Shown here: piece after piece, positions 1 to 10,843 of the stretch
Numbering within the stretch: position 1 is the stretch's first letter
Layout: each line of letters begins with the position of its first letter
Assembly: GCF_016772415.1 (NCBI RefSeq)
Contig: NZ_JAGSGD010000001.1
Span: 1,364,001-1,428,000, forward strand
DNA from: Phenylobacterium glaciei
Lineage (GTDB): Bacteria > Pseudomonadota > Alphaproteobacteria > Caulobacterales > Caulobacteraceae
DNA: 64,000 bases
Direction: 5' to 3'
Made by a program: the position numbers and the translations under genes
Notes under the pieces: generated by a model
Databases searched by the model: none
What the model saw: the letters and a program-made list of their open reading frames with translations, nothing else
What the model was told of the DNA's origin: nothing

Positions 1-804
1 GTTGTGTTCGACATCACCGGGACCAATGTTCCGGTTGTCACCTTCCTCCAGTGGGCGGCGGCCGGCCAGAATGAGGCGGCGAAGGCCTACATCCTGGCCG
101 GTGCGGACAGCATTTCCGGCGGCCTCTACAACGACGTCCTGCGGGGCCTGACCGGCGCTGACAGCATCGCCGGTGGCAGCGGCGCCGATACGCTGGACGG
201 CGGCGCGGGGAACGACATCGTCAACGGCGGCGACGGTAACGACCTGATCCTGGGCGGCGCGGACTCCAACTACCTGAGGGGCGACGCCGGTGACGACAGC
301 ATCGTCGGCGGGGCCAATTTCGACGATATCAATGGCAACCAGGGCAACGACACCCTGCGCGGTGGCGAGGGCTTCGACTGGGTGGTGGGCGGCCAGGCCA
401 ACGACCTGCTGTACGGCGAGGGCGGCGGCGACATCGTCTACGGCAACCTGGGGAATGACACCCAGTTCGGCGGCGACGGTGAGGACTGGGTGCGTGGCGG
501 CCAGGGCAATGACAGCCTCGACGGCGGGGCCGGCAACGACCTGATGTGGGGTGATCGCGGCGACGACACTGTCGCCGGCGGAACCGGCGCCGACACCTTC
601 CACGCCTTCGTCGGCGGCGGCCTGGATCGGATCACCGACTTCAACTACGCCCAGGGTGACCGCCTGGTGCTCGACTTTGCCCCGCCCTACACCGTCAGCC
701 AGGTCGGCTCCGACACGGTGGTGGACATGGGCGGGAGCGACCGCGTGGTGCTCGTCAACGTGACCCTCACCGCCCTGCCAGCCGGTTGGATTTCCCTGGG
801 TTAG
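1..804 (+). CDS. RTX-type calcium-binding repeat protein, C-terminal part
   Basis: The open frame runs in from the left edge, so the 5' end is missing. About 190 residues consist of glycine/aspartate nonapeptides of the GGxGxDxLxG kind, the fold that binds calcium in parallel beta-roll RTX proteins. The last 70 residues (GADTF, then DRITDF and DRLVLDF) look like the M10/serralysin-type C-terminal region that carries the type I secretion signal in this family. It is therefore probably exported by an ABC-type (type I) secretion system, like S-layer and RTX proteins of Caulobacter. The N-terminal functional domain is outside the window, so adhesin, S-layer or enzyme cannot be told apart. Its TAG overlaps the TAA of the convergent next gene. 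Confidence 0.8.
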   Translation, partial: VVFDITGTNVPVVTFLQWAAAGQNEAAKAYILAGADSISGGLYNDVLRGLTGADSIAGGSGADTLDGGAGNDIVNGGDGNDLILGGADSNYLRGDAGDDSIVGGANFDDINGNQGNDTLRGGEGFDWVVGGQANDLLYGEGGGDIVYGNLGNDTQFGGDGEDWVRGGQGNDSLDGGAGNDLMWGDRGDDTVAGGTGADTFHAFVGGGLDRITDFNYAQGDRLVLDFAPPYTVSQVGSDTVVDMGGSDRVVLVNVTLTALPAGWISLG

Positions 805-1493
805 AGCGAGCGGCGCAGTTCGCGGGACATCGCCTGTTCCCGGGGTTGCTCGTTCAGCTCATAGGTCCCGGCGGGGGTCTCGGTGACCAGGCCGGCCTTG
901 CCGGGGCCCTCCAGCTTCAGCCAGTCCAGGCCCTGGGCCAGGGTCAGGACGGCGGGCTGGGAGTCCTGCAGGTCGGCGAGGTCCGCGCCAGCCGGACCGG
1001 TGACGATGGCGAAGCTTTCCAGCGGGCCATCGGCGGTCTCGGCCTTGTCCCAGATGGCGGCGAAGTAGCGGACCTTGTCGGCGGGGTTCGCGGGCGTCCA
1101 GGTCGCCTCCCAGCGGCGCTTGGGCTGACCCTTGCGCCAGCCGGGCGGTTCTCCGTAGACGATGAACGAGGTCAGCGGGACGAGGGCCCGGCGGGCGCCA
1201 TAGGCCTCCCGGAGGATCGGCGAGGTCTCCAGGGCGTCGACCGGAGCGTTGGCGCAAAGCGTCTTCCAGGCGGAGACGGGACCCTTGTGGAAGGCCGGCA
1301 CCATCCACCAGCGGCGGGTCACGGCTTCCAGCTCACCGGTGGCGTTCGCTCGGATCAGGAAGGCCAGGTCGGTCGGCTTGACGGGGGCGTCCCAGGGACG
1401 GACCGGTGGCGTATCGGCCCAGAAGACCGGGGTGGTCTCGAACCGGCGCAGGTCCTCGCCCGGATGGGCCTTCAGATGGAATTCGATGGTCAT
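801..1493 (-). CDS. SRAP (YedK/HMCES)-like protein lacking the catalytic cysteine
   Basis: About 230 aa. The middle resembles the SOS-response-associated peptidase fold: RWWMVPAF corresponds to the family's RWGLVPSW, ANAPVD to the NARSET asparagine region, RRALVPLTSF to RRCLVPADGF, and YFAAIWDK to the FAGLWE block. Family members begin MCGR and use Cys2 to cross-link abasic sites in single-stranded DNA. Here the protein starts MTIEF with no cysteine, and the IHDRMP histidine motif reads LQDSQP. It is therefore probably a non-catalytic or differently acting paralogue. I chose the ATG at 1493; the frame is open upstream, but that stretch overlaps the divergent promoter region of the next gene. 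A different small YedK-like family is possible. Confidence 0.55.
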   Translation of the reverse strand: MTIEFHLKAHPGEDLRRFETTPVFWADTPPVRPWDAPVKPTDLAFLIRANATGELEAVTRRWWMVPAFHKGPVSAWKTLCANAPVDALETSPILREAYGARRALVPLTSFIVYGEPPGWRKGQPKRRWEATWTPANPADKVRYFAAIWDKAETADGPLESFAIVTGPAGADLADLQDSQPAVLTLAQGLDWLKLEGPGKAGLVTETPAGTYELNEQPREQAMSRELRRSL

Positions 1494-1645
1494 GTCGCGT
1501 GCTATGCGCGCCGCCTGAGGGACCAGCAAGACCGCGCGCCAGCCGCCGTCCGGATTACAGCGAATTAACCCAGGCGACGGCTTCCGCCGGGAGAGCGACC
1601 CACCTAGGGTCTTGCGTAACAATTGTAACAACTCGGGAGGGCGCT

Positions 1646-3499
1646 ATGCGCAGCCGCCGCGAACTTCTGCTCACCGCCGGCGCGACCCTCGCCCTGGCCG
1701 GATGCGCCACCGCCAAGCCTGCACCCGCGCCGTCCGCCGCCTTGCCCCCCGCGCCACCGCCCGGCCCCGGCGCCAACCAGCAGCTGGCCAAGCTGCTGGA
1801 CGTCCTCTTCGACGAGACCCTGGACGACTCCCCGGAGCTGGTCACCCAGCTCGGTCTCGACAAGGGCGCCCGGGCCGCCGCCAAGCGCCAGCTGTCGGAC
1901 GCCTCCATCGAGGACCTGGAAAAGGACCGCGCCCGCACCGCCGACCAGCTGGCCCGCATGAGGGCCATAGACCCCGCGCAGCTGACCGGCATGAGCGCCA
2001 TAAACTACGCCTCGGTGATCTTCGGCCTGGCCAACACCGACGAGGCCAACAGGCGCTTCAAGTATGGCTCGGAGGGCGCGGGCCAGCCCTATGTGCTGTC
2101 GCAGCTCAACGGCTCCTATCGCTCGACGCCGGACTTCCTGGGCAACCAGCACGTGGTCGAGACCAAGGACGACGCCGACGCCTATCTGGTCCGGCTCGAA
2201 GCCTACGCCGTCCAGATGGACCAGGAGACCGAGCGGGCGCGTCGTGACGTGGGCCTGGGGATGATCCCGCCGGACTTCGCCATCGACAAGGCGCTGACCC
2301 AGATGAACAACCTGCGGACCTCGCCTGCCGCCTCGCCGCTGGTGAGCCAGCTGGTCAAGAAGGTGAAGGACAAGGGCATCGCTGGCGACTACGGCGCCGA
2401 GGCCTCCACGATCTTCCTGGAGAAGGTGCGGCCCGCCCTGGAGCGGCAGGTCGCCTTCATGAAGGAAACGCGGTCCAAGGCGACCCACGACGCCGGGATC
2501 GGCGGGCGGCCGGACGGCGAGGCCTATTACGCCCTGGCCCTGAGGAACTCGAGCACCACGACGCTGTCGGCGGCCGAGATTCACCAGATCGGGCTGGAGC
2601 AGGCCAGGGAGCTGTCGGCGCGGGCCGACGTGATCCTGAGGGCCCAGGGCTACACCAAGGGCTCGGTGGGCGCGCGGATCCAGGGGCTCTTCAAGGAGAA
2701 GAAGTATCACTACCCCAATACCGACCTGGGCAAGGAAAAGCTGATCGCCGACCTGAACCTGCAGATCCAGGCGATGTCCAAGCGGCTGCCGGAGTATTTC
2801 GGCGCCCTGCCCAAGGCGCCGCTGGATATCAAGCGGGTGCCCAAGTTCATCGAGGCGGGCGCGCCAGGCGGCTACTACAATCAGGCCACCCTGGATGGCT
2901 CGCGGCCGGGCATCTACTGGATCAACCTGCGCGACACCGCCGAATACCCCACCTGGACCCTGCCGACCCTGACCTATCACGAGGGGATTCCGGGCCACCA
3001 CCTGCAGCTCACCCTGCAGCAGGAAGCCGATCTGCCGATGATCCGGCGCGCCACCTTCCTGTCGGCCTATGGCGAGGGCTGGGCGCTCTATGCCGAGAAG
3101 CTGGCCCAGGAGATGGGCGTCTATGCCGACAACCCGCTGGGGGAGATCGGCTATATCCAGTCGTCGCTGTTCCGCTCGGGCCGGCTGGTGGTGGACACCG
3201 GCCTGCACGCCATGGGCTGGAGCCGCGAGAAGGCCATCGCCACCATGATGGAGATCGACGGCGAACCGGAAAGCTCGGCGATCACCGAGATCGAGCGCTA
3301 TTGCGTCTGGCCGGGCCAGGCCTGCAGCTACATGGTGGGCAAGCTCACCTGGCTGCGGCTGCGGGAGAAGGCGCGCACGGCGCTAGGGCCACGGTTCGAC
3401 ATCCGCAAGTTCCACGACGCCGGCCTGCTGTCGGGCGCCATGCCGCTGACGGTGCTGGAAGCCGTTATCGATAACTACATCGCGGCCAACAAAGCCTAG
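1646..3499 (+). CDS. DUF885 family lipoprotein (putative metallopeptidase/hydrolase)
   Basis: 617 aa. The start ATG follows GGGAGG at a five-base spacing. The N-terminus combines two basic residues with a hydrophobic stretch and a lipobox (LALAGC), predicting a lipoprotein exported to the periplasm. DUF885 is a family of uncharacterised, probably zinc-dependent peptidases; its signature HExxPGHH is visible as HEGIPGHHLQ, followed by GEGWALYAE, which likely supplies a further ligand. The following gene is a paralogue only 8 bases downstream, so the two form a tandem operon. Upstream lies a 152-bp divergent promoter region shared with the SRAP-like gene. Confidence 0.85.
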   Translation: MRSRRELLLTAGATLALAGCATAKPAPAPSAALPPAPPPGPGANQQLAKLLDVLFDETLDDSPELVTQLGLDKGARAAAKRQLSDASIEDLEKDRARTADQLARMRAIDPAQLTGMSAINYASVIFGLANTDEANRRFKYGSEGAGQPYVLSQLNGSYRSTPDFLGNQHVVETKDDADAYLVRLEAYAVQMDQETERARRDVGLGMIPPDFAIDKALTQMNNLRTSPAASPLVSQLVKKVKDKGIAGDYGAEASTIFLEKVRPALERQVAFMKETRSKATHDAGIGGRPDGEAYYALALRNSSTTTLSAAEIHQIGLEQARELSARADVILRAQGYTKGSVGARIQGLFKEKKYHYPNTDLGKEKLIADLNLQIQAMSKRLPEYFGALPKAPLDIKRVPKFIEAGAPGGYYNQATLDGSRPGIYWINLRDTAEYPTWTLPTLTYHEGIPGHHLQLTLQQEADLPMIRRATFLSAYGEGWALYAEKLAQEMGVYADNPLGEIGYIQSSLFRSGRLVVDTGLHAMGWSREKAIATMMEIDGEPESSAITEIERYCVWPGQACSYMVGKLTWLRLREKARTALGPRFDIRKFHDAGLLSGAMPLTVLEAVIDNYIAANKA

Positions 3500-3507
3500 G
3501 GACTCCC

Positions 3508-5331
3508 ATGACCATTCTCGACCGACGCAGCTTCCTGGCCACCACCGCTGGCGCGGCCCTGATGACCGCCGCGCCCGCCCTGGCCCAAGGCGGCGAGGAC
3601 GCCAAACTCAAGACCCTGCTGGACAAGATTTTCGAGGACCAGGTGGACGACAGCCCCGAGCGGGCCACGTCGCTGGGCCTGGACAAGGGTGCGCGGGTGG
3701 CGCTGAAGGGTCAGCTGGATGACCGCTCGGCGGCGGCGCGGGACGCGCGGCTGGCCAAGGTGAAGGCCCGGGTCGCGGCGCTGAACGCCATCGACCGCAA
3801 CGCCCTGTCGCCCGCCTCCAAGGTCGACCTCGACGTGGTGTTCTATCAGAACAGCCATGCCCTCTCGAATGGTGAGAGATACAGGTTCGGCGCGGTGGGT
3901 GGCCGGTTCTCGCCCTATGTGATCAGCCAGCAGAACGGCGCCTATCAGGACATCCCCGACTTCCTGGACAATCAGCACCGGGTGGCGACCGCCGCCGACG
4001 CGGACGCCTGGATTTCCCGCCTGCACGCCTTCGGCAAGGTGCTGGACCAGGACCTGGCGCGGATGAAGTCCGATGTCGCCTCAGGCGTCGTGCCGCCCGA
4101 CTTCGTCTGCGATCTGACGCTGGCCCAGCTCAAGGCCCTGCGCGACCAGCCGCCGGAGAAGACCGTGCTGGTGACCTCGCTGGTGGCCAAGGCCAAGGCC
4201 GCGGGCCTGACCACCGATTACGCCACGCCGGCCGCCAGGATCGTCGCCGAGGAGATCTACCCCGCCCTCGATCGCCAGATCGCCGCGGTTACGGCCAACC
4301 GCGCCATCGCCACCTCCGAAGCAGGTATCGGGCGCCTGAAGAACGCGGCCGCCTACTATGCCGACGCCTGCGAGGCCTCGACCACCACCACCATGACGCC
4401 GCAGGACATCCACCAGCTGGGCCTCGACCAGGTGGCCGACATCACCGGCCGGCTGGACACCATCCTGAAGAGCCAGGGCATGACCAAGGGCACGGTGGCC
4501 GAGCGCCTAAACGCCCTCAACAACGACCCGGCCCAGGTCTACGCCAATACCGACGAGGGGCGCGCCGAACTGATCGCGGCGCTGAACGTCCAGATCGTCG
4601 AGGTCTACAAGACCCTGCCGCTGGCCTTCGACACCCTGCCCAAGGCCAAGGTTGAGGTGAAGCGGGTGCCGGCCTTCATCCAGGACGGGGCGTCCAACGG
4701 CTACTACCAGAGCGCGGCCCTGGACGGCTCGCGCCCGGCGGCGTTCTTCATCAACCTGAAGGACACCCACGAGTGGCCGAAATATAACCTGCCGACGCTC
4801 GTCTATCACGAGACGGTTCCGGGCCATCACCTGCAGATCGCCCTGGCCCAGGAGAGCACCCGAATCCCCATCATCCGTCGCACCGGCGGCGGCTTCTCGG
4901 CCTTCTCGGAAGGCTGGGCGGTCTATGCCGAGCAGCTGGCCAGCGAGACCGGCTCCTATGACGGCGATCCGCTGGGCCAGGCGGGCTTTTTGCAATCCCT
5001 GTTGTTCCGCGCCTCACGCCTGGTGATCGACACCGGCCTGCACGCCAAGGGCTGGAGCCGCGAGAAGGCCACCGACTACATGGTCGCCGTCACCGGCTAT
5101 CCCAAGAGCCGCGCCCAGCGGGAGGTGGAACGCTACTGCGTCGCGCCAGGTCAGGCCTGCAGCTACAAGGTCGGCCATACCCGCTGGATGAAGATCCGCG
5201 ACGGCGCCAAGGCCAAGCTAGGCGGGAAGTTCAACCTGAAAGCGTATCACGACGCGGCCCTGCTCTCGGGCGCCATGCCCATGACGGTGCTGGAACGGCA
5301 TATGGCTGAGTGGGTGGCGACGCAGTCCTGA
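3508..5331 (+). CDS. DUF885 family secreted protein, tandem paralogue
   Basis: 607 aa. The N-terminus has a twin-arginine-like signal (DRRSFLATTAG ... APALAQ) but no lipobox cysteine, so unlike the upstream copy it is probably a soluble periplasmic protein, possibly exported by Tat. The putative zinc site reads HETVPGHHLQ, with SEGWAVYAE after it. Alignment by eye with the upstream gene is good along the whole length (for example LGLDKGAR, PPDF, GYYxQxALDGSRP, EVERYC/EIERYC and PGQACSY in both), so this is a gene duplication followed by divergence of localisation. The substrate is unknown. Confidence 0.85.
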   Translation: MTILDRRSFLATTAGAALMTAAPALAQGGEDAKLKTLLDKIFEDQVDDSPERATSLGLDKGARVALKGQLDDRSAAARDARLAKVKARVAALNAIDRNALSPASKVDLDVVFYQNSHALSNGERYRFGAVGGRFSPYVISQQNGAYQDIPDFLDNQHRVATAADADAWISRLHAFGKVLDQDLARMKSDVASGVVPPDFVCDLTLAQLKALRDQPPEKTVLVTSLVAKAKAAGLTTDYATPAARIVAEEIYPALDRQIAAVTANRAIATSEAGIGRLKNAAAYYADACEASTTTTMTPQDIHQLGLDQVADITGRLDTILKSQGMTKGTVAERLNALNNDPAQVYANTDEGRAELIAALNVQIVEVYKTLPLAFDTLPKAKVEVKRVPAFIQDGASNGYYQSAALDGSRPAAFFINLKDTHEWPKYNLPTLVYHETVPGHHLQIALAQESTRIPIIRRTGGGFSAFSEGWAVYAEQLASETGSYDGDPLGQAGFLQSLLFRASRLVIDTGLHAKGWSREKATDYMVAVTGYPKSRAQREVERYCVAPGQACSYKVGHTRWMKIRDGAKAKLGGKFNLKAYHDAALLSGAMPMTVLERHMAEWVATQS

Positions 5332-5341
5332 GGTCGCGGGT

Positions 5342-6979
5342 CTAGCCCCAACCGTCGACGGCTCCCACCCGACGGGCGGCGGGTTTGACATTGGTGTTGG
5401 CCAGGCCCGCTGTGGTGGCGGCCACGTCCATGGGCGCGCCGTAGAGCCAGCCTTGCGCGTAGTCGACCCCGGCGCGGCGCACGGCCTCCTCGGCCTGCGG
5501 GGTCTCCACCATCTCGGCCAGGGTGCGCACGCCAAGCTCGGCGCACATGGTCACCAGATGGCGGATGAAGGTGCTCTCGCGGCCGCCGTGCTGCAGTTCG
5601 CGGATGTAGCGGCCGTCGATCTTCACGATGTCCAGCGACAGCTGCTGCAGATAGGCCAGCGAGGCCGCTCCGGCTCCGAAGTCGTCGAGGCAGATCAGGA
5701 TCCCCTCGGCCCGCAGCGCCTGCAGGTGGCGGTCGGCCAGCGCCAGGTCCTCGATGGCCGCGCTCTCGGTCAGTTCCAGCAGCAGCCGGCCCTGGGCCTT
5801 GGTATTGTCGGCCAGCAGGGTGCGCACCGCCTCGACGAAGGCGGAACTGGTGATGGTGCGGCCGGAGATGTTGGCGGCCAGCTTCAGGGTGGGCTCGGCC
5901 ACCAGCTTGGCGATGGTGCGTTCGATCACCGCGATGTCCAGGGGCTCGATCAGGTCCAGCTCCTCGGCCATGCGGATCATGGGGAAGGGGCTGGCGTTGT
6001 CGCCGAAGCGGACCAGGACCTCGTGGTGGTGGACCGCGCAGGACTTCTTCAGGTCCACCACCGGCTGGTAGACGAGGCGGAAGTTGCGGTCGGCCACGGC
6101 CTGGCCCAGGGCGCCGACCTCCACCAGGGTGCGGCGCACGGAGCGGCTGACGGCCTCGTTGAGCGAGGCGGGCGCGGCGGCGTCGAGCCCGTCCTTGATG
6201 AAATTGTCGAGGGAATAGCGGAGGGCCCGCAGGACCTGGGCGGGGGAGGCCTCGCCCTTCAGCGACAAGGTCTTGGCCATGGCCTCGACCCCATGGGCGG
6301 GATCTACGGCCAGGAGGTGCAGCAGGCGCTGGGCCAGGGCCTCGCCGCTTTCCCCGGTGTGGCGAACCAGGGCGTAACGGTCTCCGCCGAGATCAGCCGC
6401 CGCGCCGCCGCCGTGCGACTGGGCGCGCAGGGCGCCGGCCAGGCGCAGCTCCATGTCCTTGGCGGCTTCCGGGCCGAGCACCTTACGCAGGGAGGTCAGG
6501 CCGCCCATCTCGATGAAGGCCAGCTCCATCTCCAGACCGGTCGCCTTGTTGGTTTCGAACAGAGCCGCGGTGACGGCTTCCAGGCCCGCCTTGTCGTGCA
6601 GTCCATGGCTGGCGCTGGGGGCCGCGCGGCTGAAGGTGCAGGAGATGGCGCCGTCATTGCCCGGCAGGCGGAACACCGACATGGCCGCGGCGCGCTCGAC
6701 GCCGCCTTTGCTGGCCAGGGTGACCACAAGGGGGCCGCCGCGCTTGCCCTCGGTGAGGCCGTCGAGCAGGGCCTGGACCATGGTCCGGTCGCGCGCGTCG
6801 ATGAAATCGCGCCAGGCGCGGCCCACAAGGGCGGTCTCCCGGGAGCCCGACAGGGCTTCGCTGGCGCCGATCGCGAAGGCGATCTGGCCGTCGGCGGCGA
6901 TCTCCAGCAGAAGGTCCGCGTTGGCGAACGCGAACCCGAGCAAACGGTGTGATGCGACAGCCAAGGCGCGGGTCCCCAT
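5342..6979 (-). CDS. EAL-domain protein with PAS-like and degenerate GGDEF regions
   Basis: 545 aa. A PAS-like N-terminal sensor (about 1-130) is followed by a GGDEF-like region with a damaged active site (GGDRY instead of GGDEF) and by a full EAL domain from about residue 290. Phosphodiesterase residues are present: EVLVR for the EAL glutamate, NISGR, ELTES, CLDDFG and VKIDG, then QGWLYG. This predicts cyclic-di-GMP hydrolysis to pGpG, with the degenerate GGDEF part perhaps binding GTP as a regulator. I placed the start at MGTRALA; the frame is open further upstream but runs into the region before the divergent Nudix gene. No transmembrane segment is evident, so it is probably cytoplasmic. 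Confidence 0.85.
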   Translation of the reverse strand: MGTRALAVASHRLLGFAFANADLLLEIAADGQIAFAIGASEALSGSRETALVGRAWRDFIDARDRTMVQALLDGLTEGKRGGPLVVTLASKGGVERAAAMSVFRLPGNDGAISCTFSRAAPSASHGLHDKAGLEAVTAALFETNKATGLEMELAFIEMGGLTSLRKVLGPEAAKDMELRLAGALRAQSHGGGAAADLGGDRYALVRHTGESGEALAQRLLHLLAVDPAHGVEAMAKTLSLKGEASPAQVLRALRYSLDNFIKDGLDAAAPASLNEAVSRSVRRTLVEVGALGQAVADRNFRLVYQPVVDLKKSCAVHHHEVLVRFGDNASPFPMIRMAEELDLIEPLDIAVIERTIAKLVAEPTLKLAANISGRTITSSAFVEAVRTLLADNTKAQGRLLLELTESAAIEDLALADRHLQALRAEGILICLDDFGAGAASLAYLQQLSLDIVKIDGRYIRELQHGGRESTFIRHLVTMCAELGVRTLAEMVETPQAEEAVRRAGVDYAQGWLYGAPMDVAATTAGLANTNVKPAARRVGAVDGWG

Positions 6980-7198
6980 GATCAATGCAAACCTTCGCCC
7001 GGCGCAGCTTAACGCCTGGTGAAAACGGCGTTCTTCGCGGCCTGGGACCGGTGCGGCCTTCTGGCGCAGCATTTCGAGTACAAAGGACTGGCGCGAAAAT
7101 ACACAGATCAATCTCTGTGGAGATTGGCCTCTTCTGAAGCGACACCTGGAGCGCTGTGGATTATTGTTCGACAGTCTTCATCGGGAGCCAGTTGTTCC

Positions 7199-7674
7199 GT
7201 GCGTGATCGTTTGACGGCCCGGGTTTTGTTGTTCGATCCGCGGGGCCATATCCTGCTTGTGCGCGGCCGGGCCACAGAGGCCGCCGACGCGCCCAGCTTC
7301 TGGTTCACGGTGGGTGGCGGGGTCGATGAGGGTGAGACTCTGGAGGCCGCCGCCGTGCGTGAGATCGCCGAGGAGGCCGGCTTCACCGACGTGGAGCTGG
7401 GGCCTGTGGTCTGGGTGCGGGCCAGCGCCTTCACCCTGCACAGTGGCGAGACGGTGATGATGCGGGAGAGCTATTTCGTCGCCCACTGCCCCGGCGGAGA
7501 GCCCAGCCGGGTGGCCTGGGAAGCCCACGAGGTGGAGCTGCTGGACGACGTCCGCTGGTGGAGCGCCGACGAGATCGCCGCCACCGAAGAGGCCATCTAT
7601 CCCGAGCGACTGCGGGAGCTGCTGCCCGGCATCGTCGCGGGCCGGCTGCCCGCGACGCCGCTGGAAATCAGCCT

Positions 7675-7678
<4 letters not shown>
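7199..7678 (+). CDS. Nudix hydrolase
   Basis: About 159 aa from a GTG start; GGGAG lies 11 bases upstream. A perfect Nudix box is present (G-x5-E-x7-REIAEEAGF, within GGVDEGETLEAAAV and the following residues), which binds Mg2+ and hydrolyses nucleoside-diphosphate-linked substrates. The exact substrate cannot be read. The open frame extends upstream to 7019, but that part has low-complexity coding character and covers the promoter region shared with the divergent EAL gene. Its stop overlaps the stop of the convergent kinase gene. Confidence 0.85.
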
Positions 7679-9183
<1,505 letters not shown>

Positions 9184-9341
9184 GTCGCCCCCGAAGCCGC
9201 CATCGTGGTAATCAGAGAATTAGCCATGACACGGCAAGTCTTGAAAAATCCTTGCACGCCAACGCTTTCGCGGAATTGCCGCACCAAAACGGGGCTACGC
9301 TCCGTCACGTAGCCGACGCAGATCGGCTCTAGGGAGAGAAC

Positions 9342-10439
9342 ATGATTTCGATGCTTCTGGCCGCCGGTCTCGCGGTCGCCGCCAACTGCGACCTGGAACA
9401 TCCTTCGGGCGCCCCCGGCTGTACCCGCGCGTCCGTCGATACCCTGCCCATGAACGCCATCCAGGTCATTGGCACCCACAACAGCTACAAGCTGGCGATC
9501 GCGCCCGCCGAGATGGCCCTGGTCCGGATGGCCAACCCCGGCGAGGCCATGCACCTCGACTACGCCCATCCCGGCCTGACCGTGGAATTGAACGCCGGCG
9601 CCCGGCAGTTGGAACTCGATCTGCTGAACGATCCCGAGGGCGGGCGCTACGCCGACCCCCTGGCCATGAAGATGGCGAGGGATGCGCAGAGCGCGCCCTA
9701 TGACTTCACGCCCCTCAAGGCCCCGGGCCTGAAGGTCATGCATGTTCAGGACCTGGACTATCGCTCCAACTGCCCGACCTTCGTGGGTTGCCTGAAGGAG
9801 ATCCGGGCCTGGTCCCAGGCCCATCCCGACCATGTTCCGATCCTGGTGATCATGAACCTGAAGGAGGGCGGTGCGGGCTTCCCGGGCGCGACCCAGGCCC
9901 TGGCCTTCGACGCCAAGGCCATGGACGGTATCGACGCCGAGATTCGCTCGGTCTTCCCCGATAGCGCCCTGATCACGCCGGACAAGGTGCAGGGCAAGGC
10001 GCCGACCCTGGCCGCCGCGGTGAAGGCCGGCGGCTGGCCGAAGCTGAAGGCGGCGCGAGGCAAGGTGATGTTCGCCATGGATGAGGGACCTGCCAAGACC
10101 GACATCTATCGGGGACAGCGCAAGTCGCTCGAGGGCCGGGCGATGTTCATCAACACCGACGAGGGGCCGGCTGCCGGCTACGTGACCCTCAACGAACCTG
10201 CGGAGCTGAAGGCCCGAATCGACGCGGCCCTGGCCAACGGCCTGATCGTGCGCACGCGGGCCGACGCCGACACGATGGAGGCCCGGGCCAATGACCACGC
10301 GCGGCAGACCCAGGCCTTCGCGTCCGGGGCCCAATACGTCTCGACGGACTACCTGAAGCCGGATGTTCGCTTTGGGCCCTATGAGGCGCACCTGCCGGGC
10401 GGCGGAACCGCGCGGCTCAATCCGAAGACTGGGAAATAG
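9342..10439 (+). CDS. Ca2+-dependent phosphatidylinositol-specific phospholipase C-like protein
   Basis: 365 aa, AGGGAGAG just before the ATG. A short signal peptide (MISMLLAAGLAVAA) predicts export. The family's first catalytic histidine block is clear (IGTHNSYK, His46), as is a second His region (KVMHVQDLD, His134) with acidic residues between them (ELDL). The sequence resembles bacterial members of the calcium-dependent PI-PLC-like group rather than the Bacillus PI-PLC. Whether it cleaves inositol lipids or other glycerophosphodiesters is not known. Confidence 0.75.
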   Translation: MISMLLAAGLAVAANCDLEHPSGAPGCTRASVDTLPMNAIQVIGTHNSYKLAIAPAEMALVRMANPGEAMHLDYAHPGLTVELNAGARQLELDLLNDPEGGRYADPLAMKMARDAQSAPYDFTPLKAPGLKVMHVQDLDYRSNCPTFVGCLKEIRAWSQAHPDHVPILVIMNLKEGGAGFPGATQALAFDAKAMDGIDAEIRSVFPDSALITPDKVQGKAPTLAAAVKAGGWPKLKAARGKVMFAMDEGPAKTDIYRGQRKSLEGRAMFINTDEGPAAGYVTLNEPAELKARIDAALANGLIVRTRADADTMEARANDHARQTQAFASGAQYVSTDYLKPDVRFGPYEAHLPGGGTARLNPKTGK

Positions 10440-10841
10440 CTAGGCGGGTCGCGCGCCCGTGTAGTGCGGTGCGTCGTCATCGACGGCGCACCAGTCCACC
10501 GCCTGGCCGGTGAAGGCGTGGGAGGCGATCTTCACGCCGAGGTCGCCGTCAACGACGCCGGCCCGCAGCCGGACCCGGTCGGGCAGGGCCGCGGCCAGGC
10601 TGAGGATCGGCGAGCCGCAGACCTTACAGAACACCCGCTCCTTGCCCGGCGAGGACTCAAAGGCGGTGAGCAGGTCGGTTCCGGCGGTGAAGCGCAAGTC
10701 GGCCTTGGCCAGCGGCAGGACCGCGACGAAGGCGGTCCCCTGGGCCTTGCGGCAGGAGCGGCAATGGCAGGCCTGGATATCGGGCAGGTCGCAGAGGACT
10801 TCGAACCGGACACCGCCGCAGAGGCAGGAGCCGGTGTGCAT
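10440..10841 (-). CDS. GFA (CENP-V/GFA domain) family protein
   Basis: 133 aa. It is a small zinc-binding protein: CxCG at the start (SCLCGGVRF), CHCRSCRK in the centre, and CxxC (FCKVCGSP) further on. These are the ligands of the glutathione-dependent formaldehyde-activating (Gfa) fold, which has been linked to capture of formaldehyde-glutathione adducts, although most bacterial copies have no proven activity. It abuts the upstream convergent gene and lies 2 bases from the next small gene on the same strand, so the two may be co-transcribed. Confidence 0.85.
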   Translation of the reverse strand: MHTGSCLCGGVRFEVLCDLPDIQACHCRSCRKAQGTAFVAVLPLAKADLRFTAGTDLLTAFESSPGKERVFCKVCGSPILSLAAALPDRVRLRAGVVDGDLGVKIASHAFTGQAVDWCAVDDDAPHYTGARPA

Positions 10842-10843
10842 CC

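Noticed and set aside
1494..1645. A riboswitch in front of the DUF885 gene
   Set aside because: The leader is short, and no known riboswitch element or conserved stem was recognised.
1604..3208. A 534-residue minus-strand open frame across the first DUF885 gene
   Set aside because: It is a mirror of a well-supported gene and has no recognisable motif.
5453..6952. A 499-residue plus-strand open frame over the EAL gene
   Set aside because: It has a low-complexity glycine/histidine/glutamine composition typical of antisense shadows; the EAL motifs are on the other strand.
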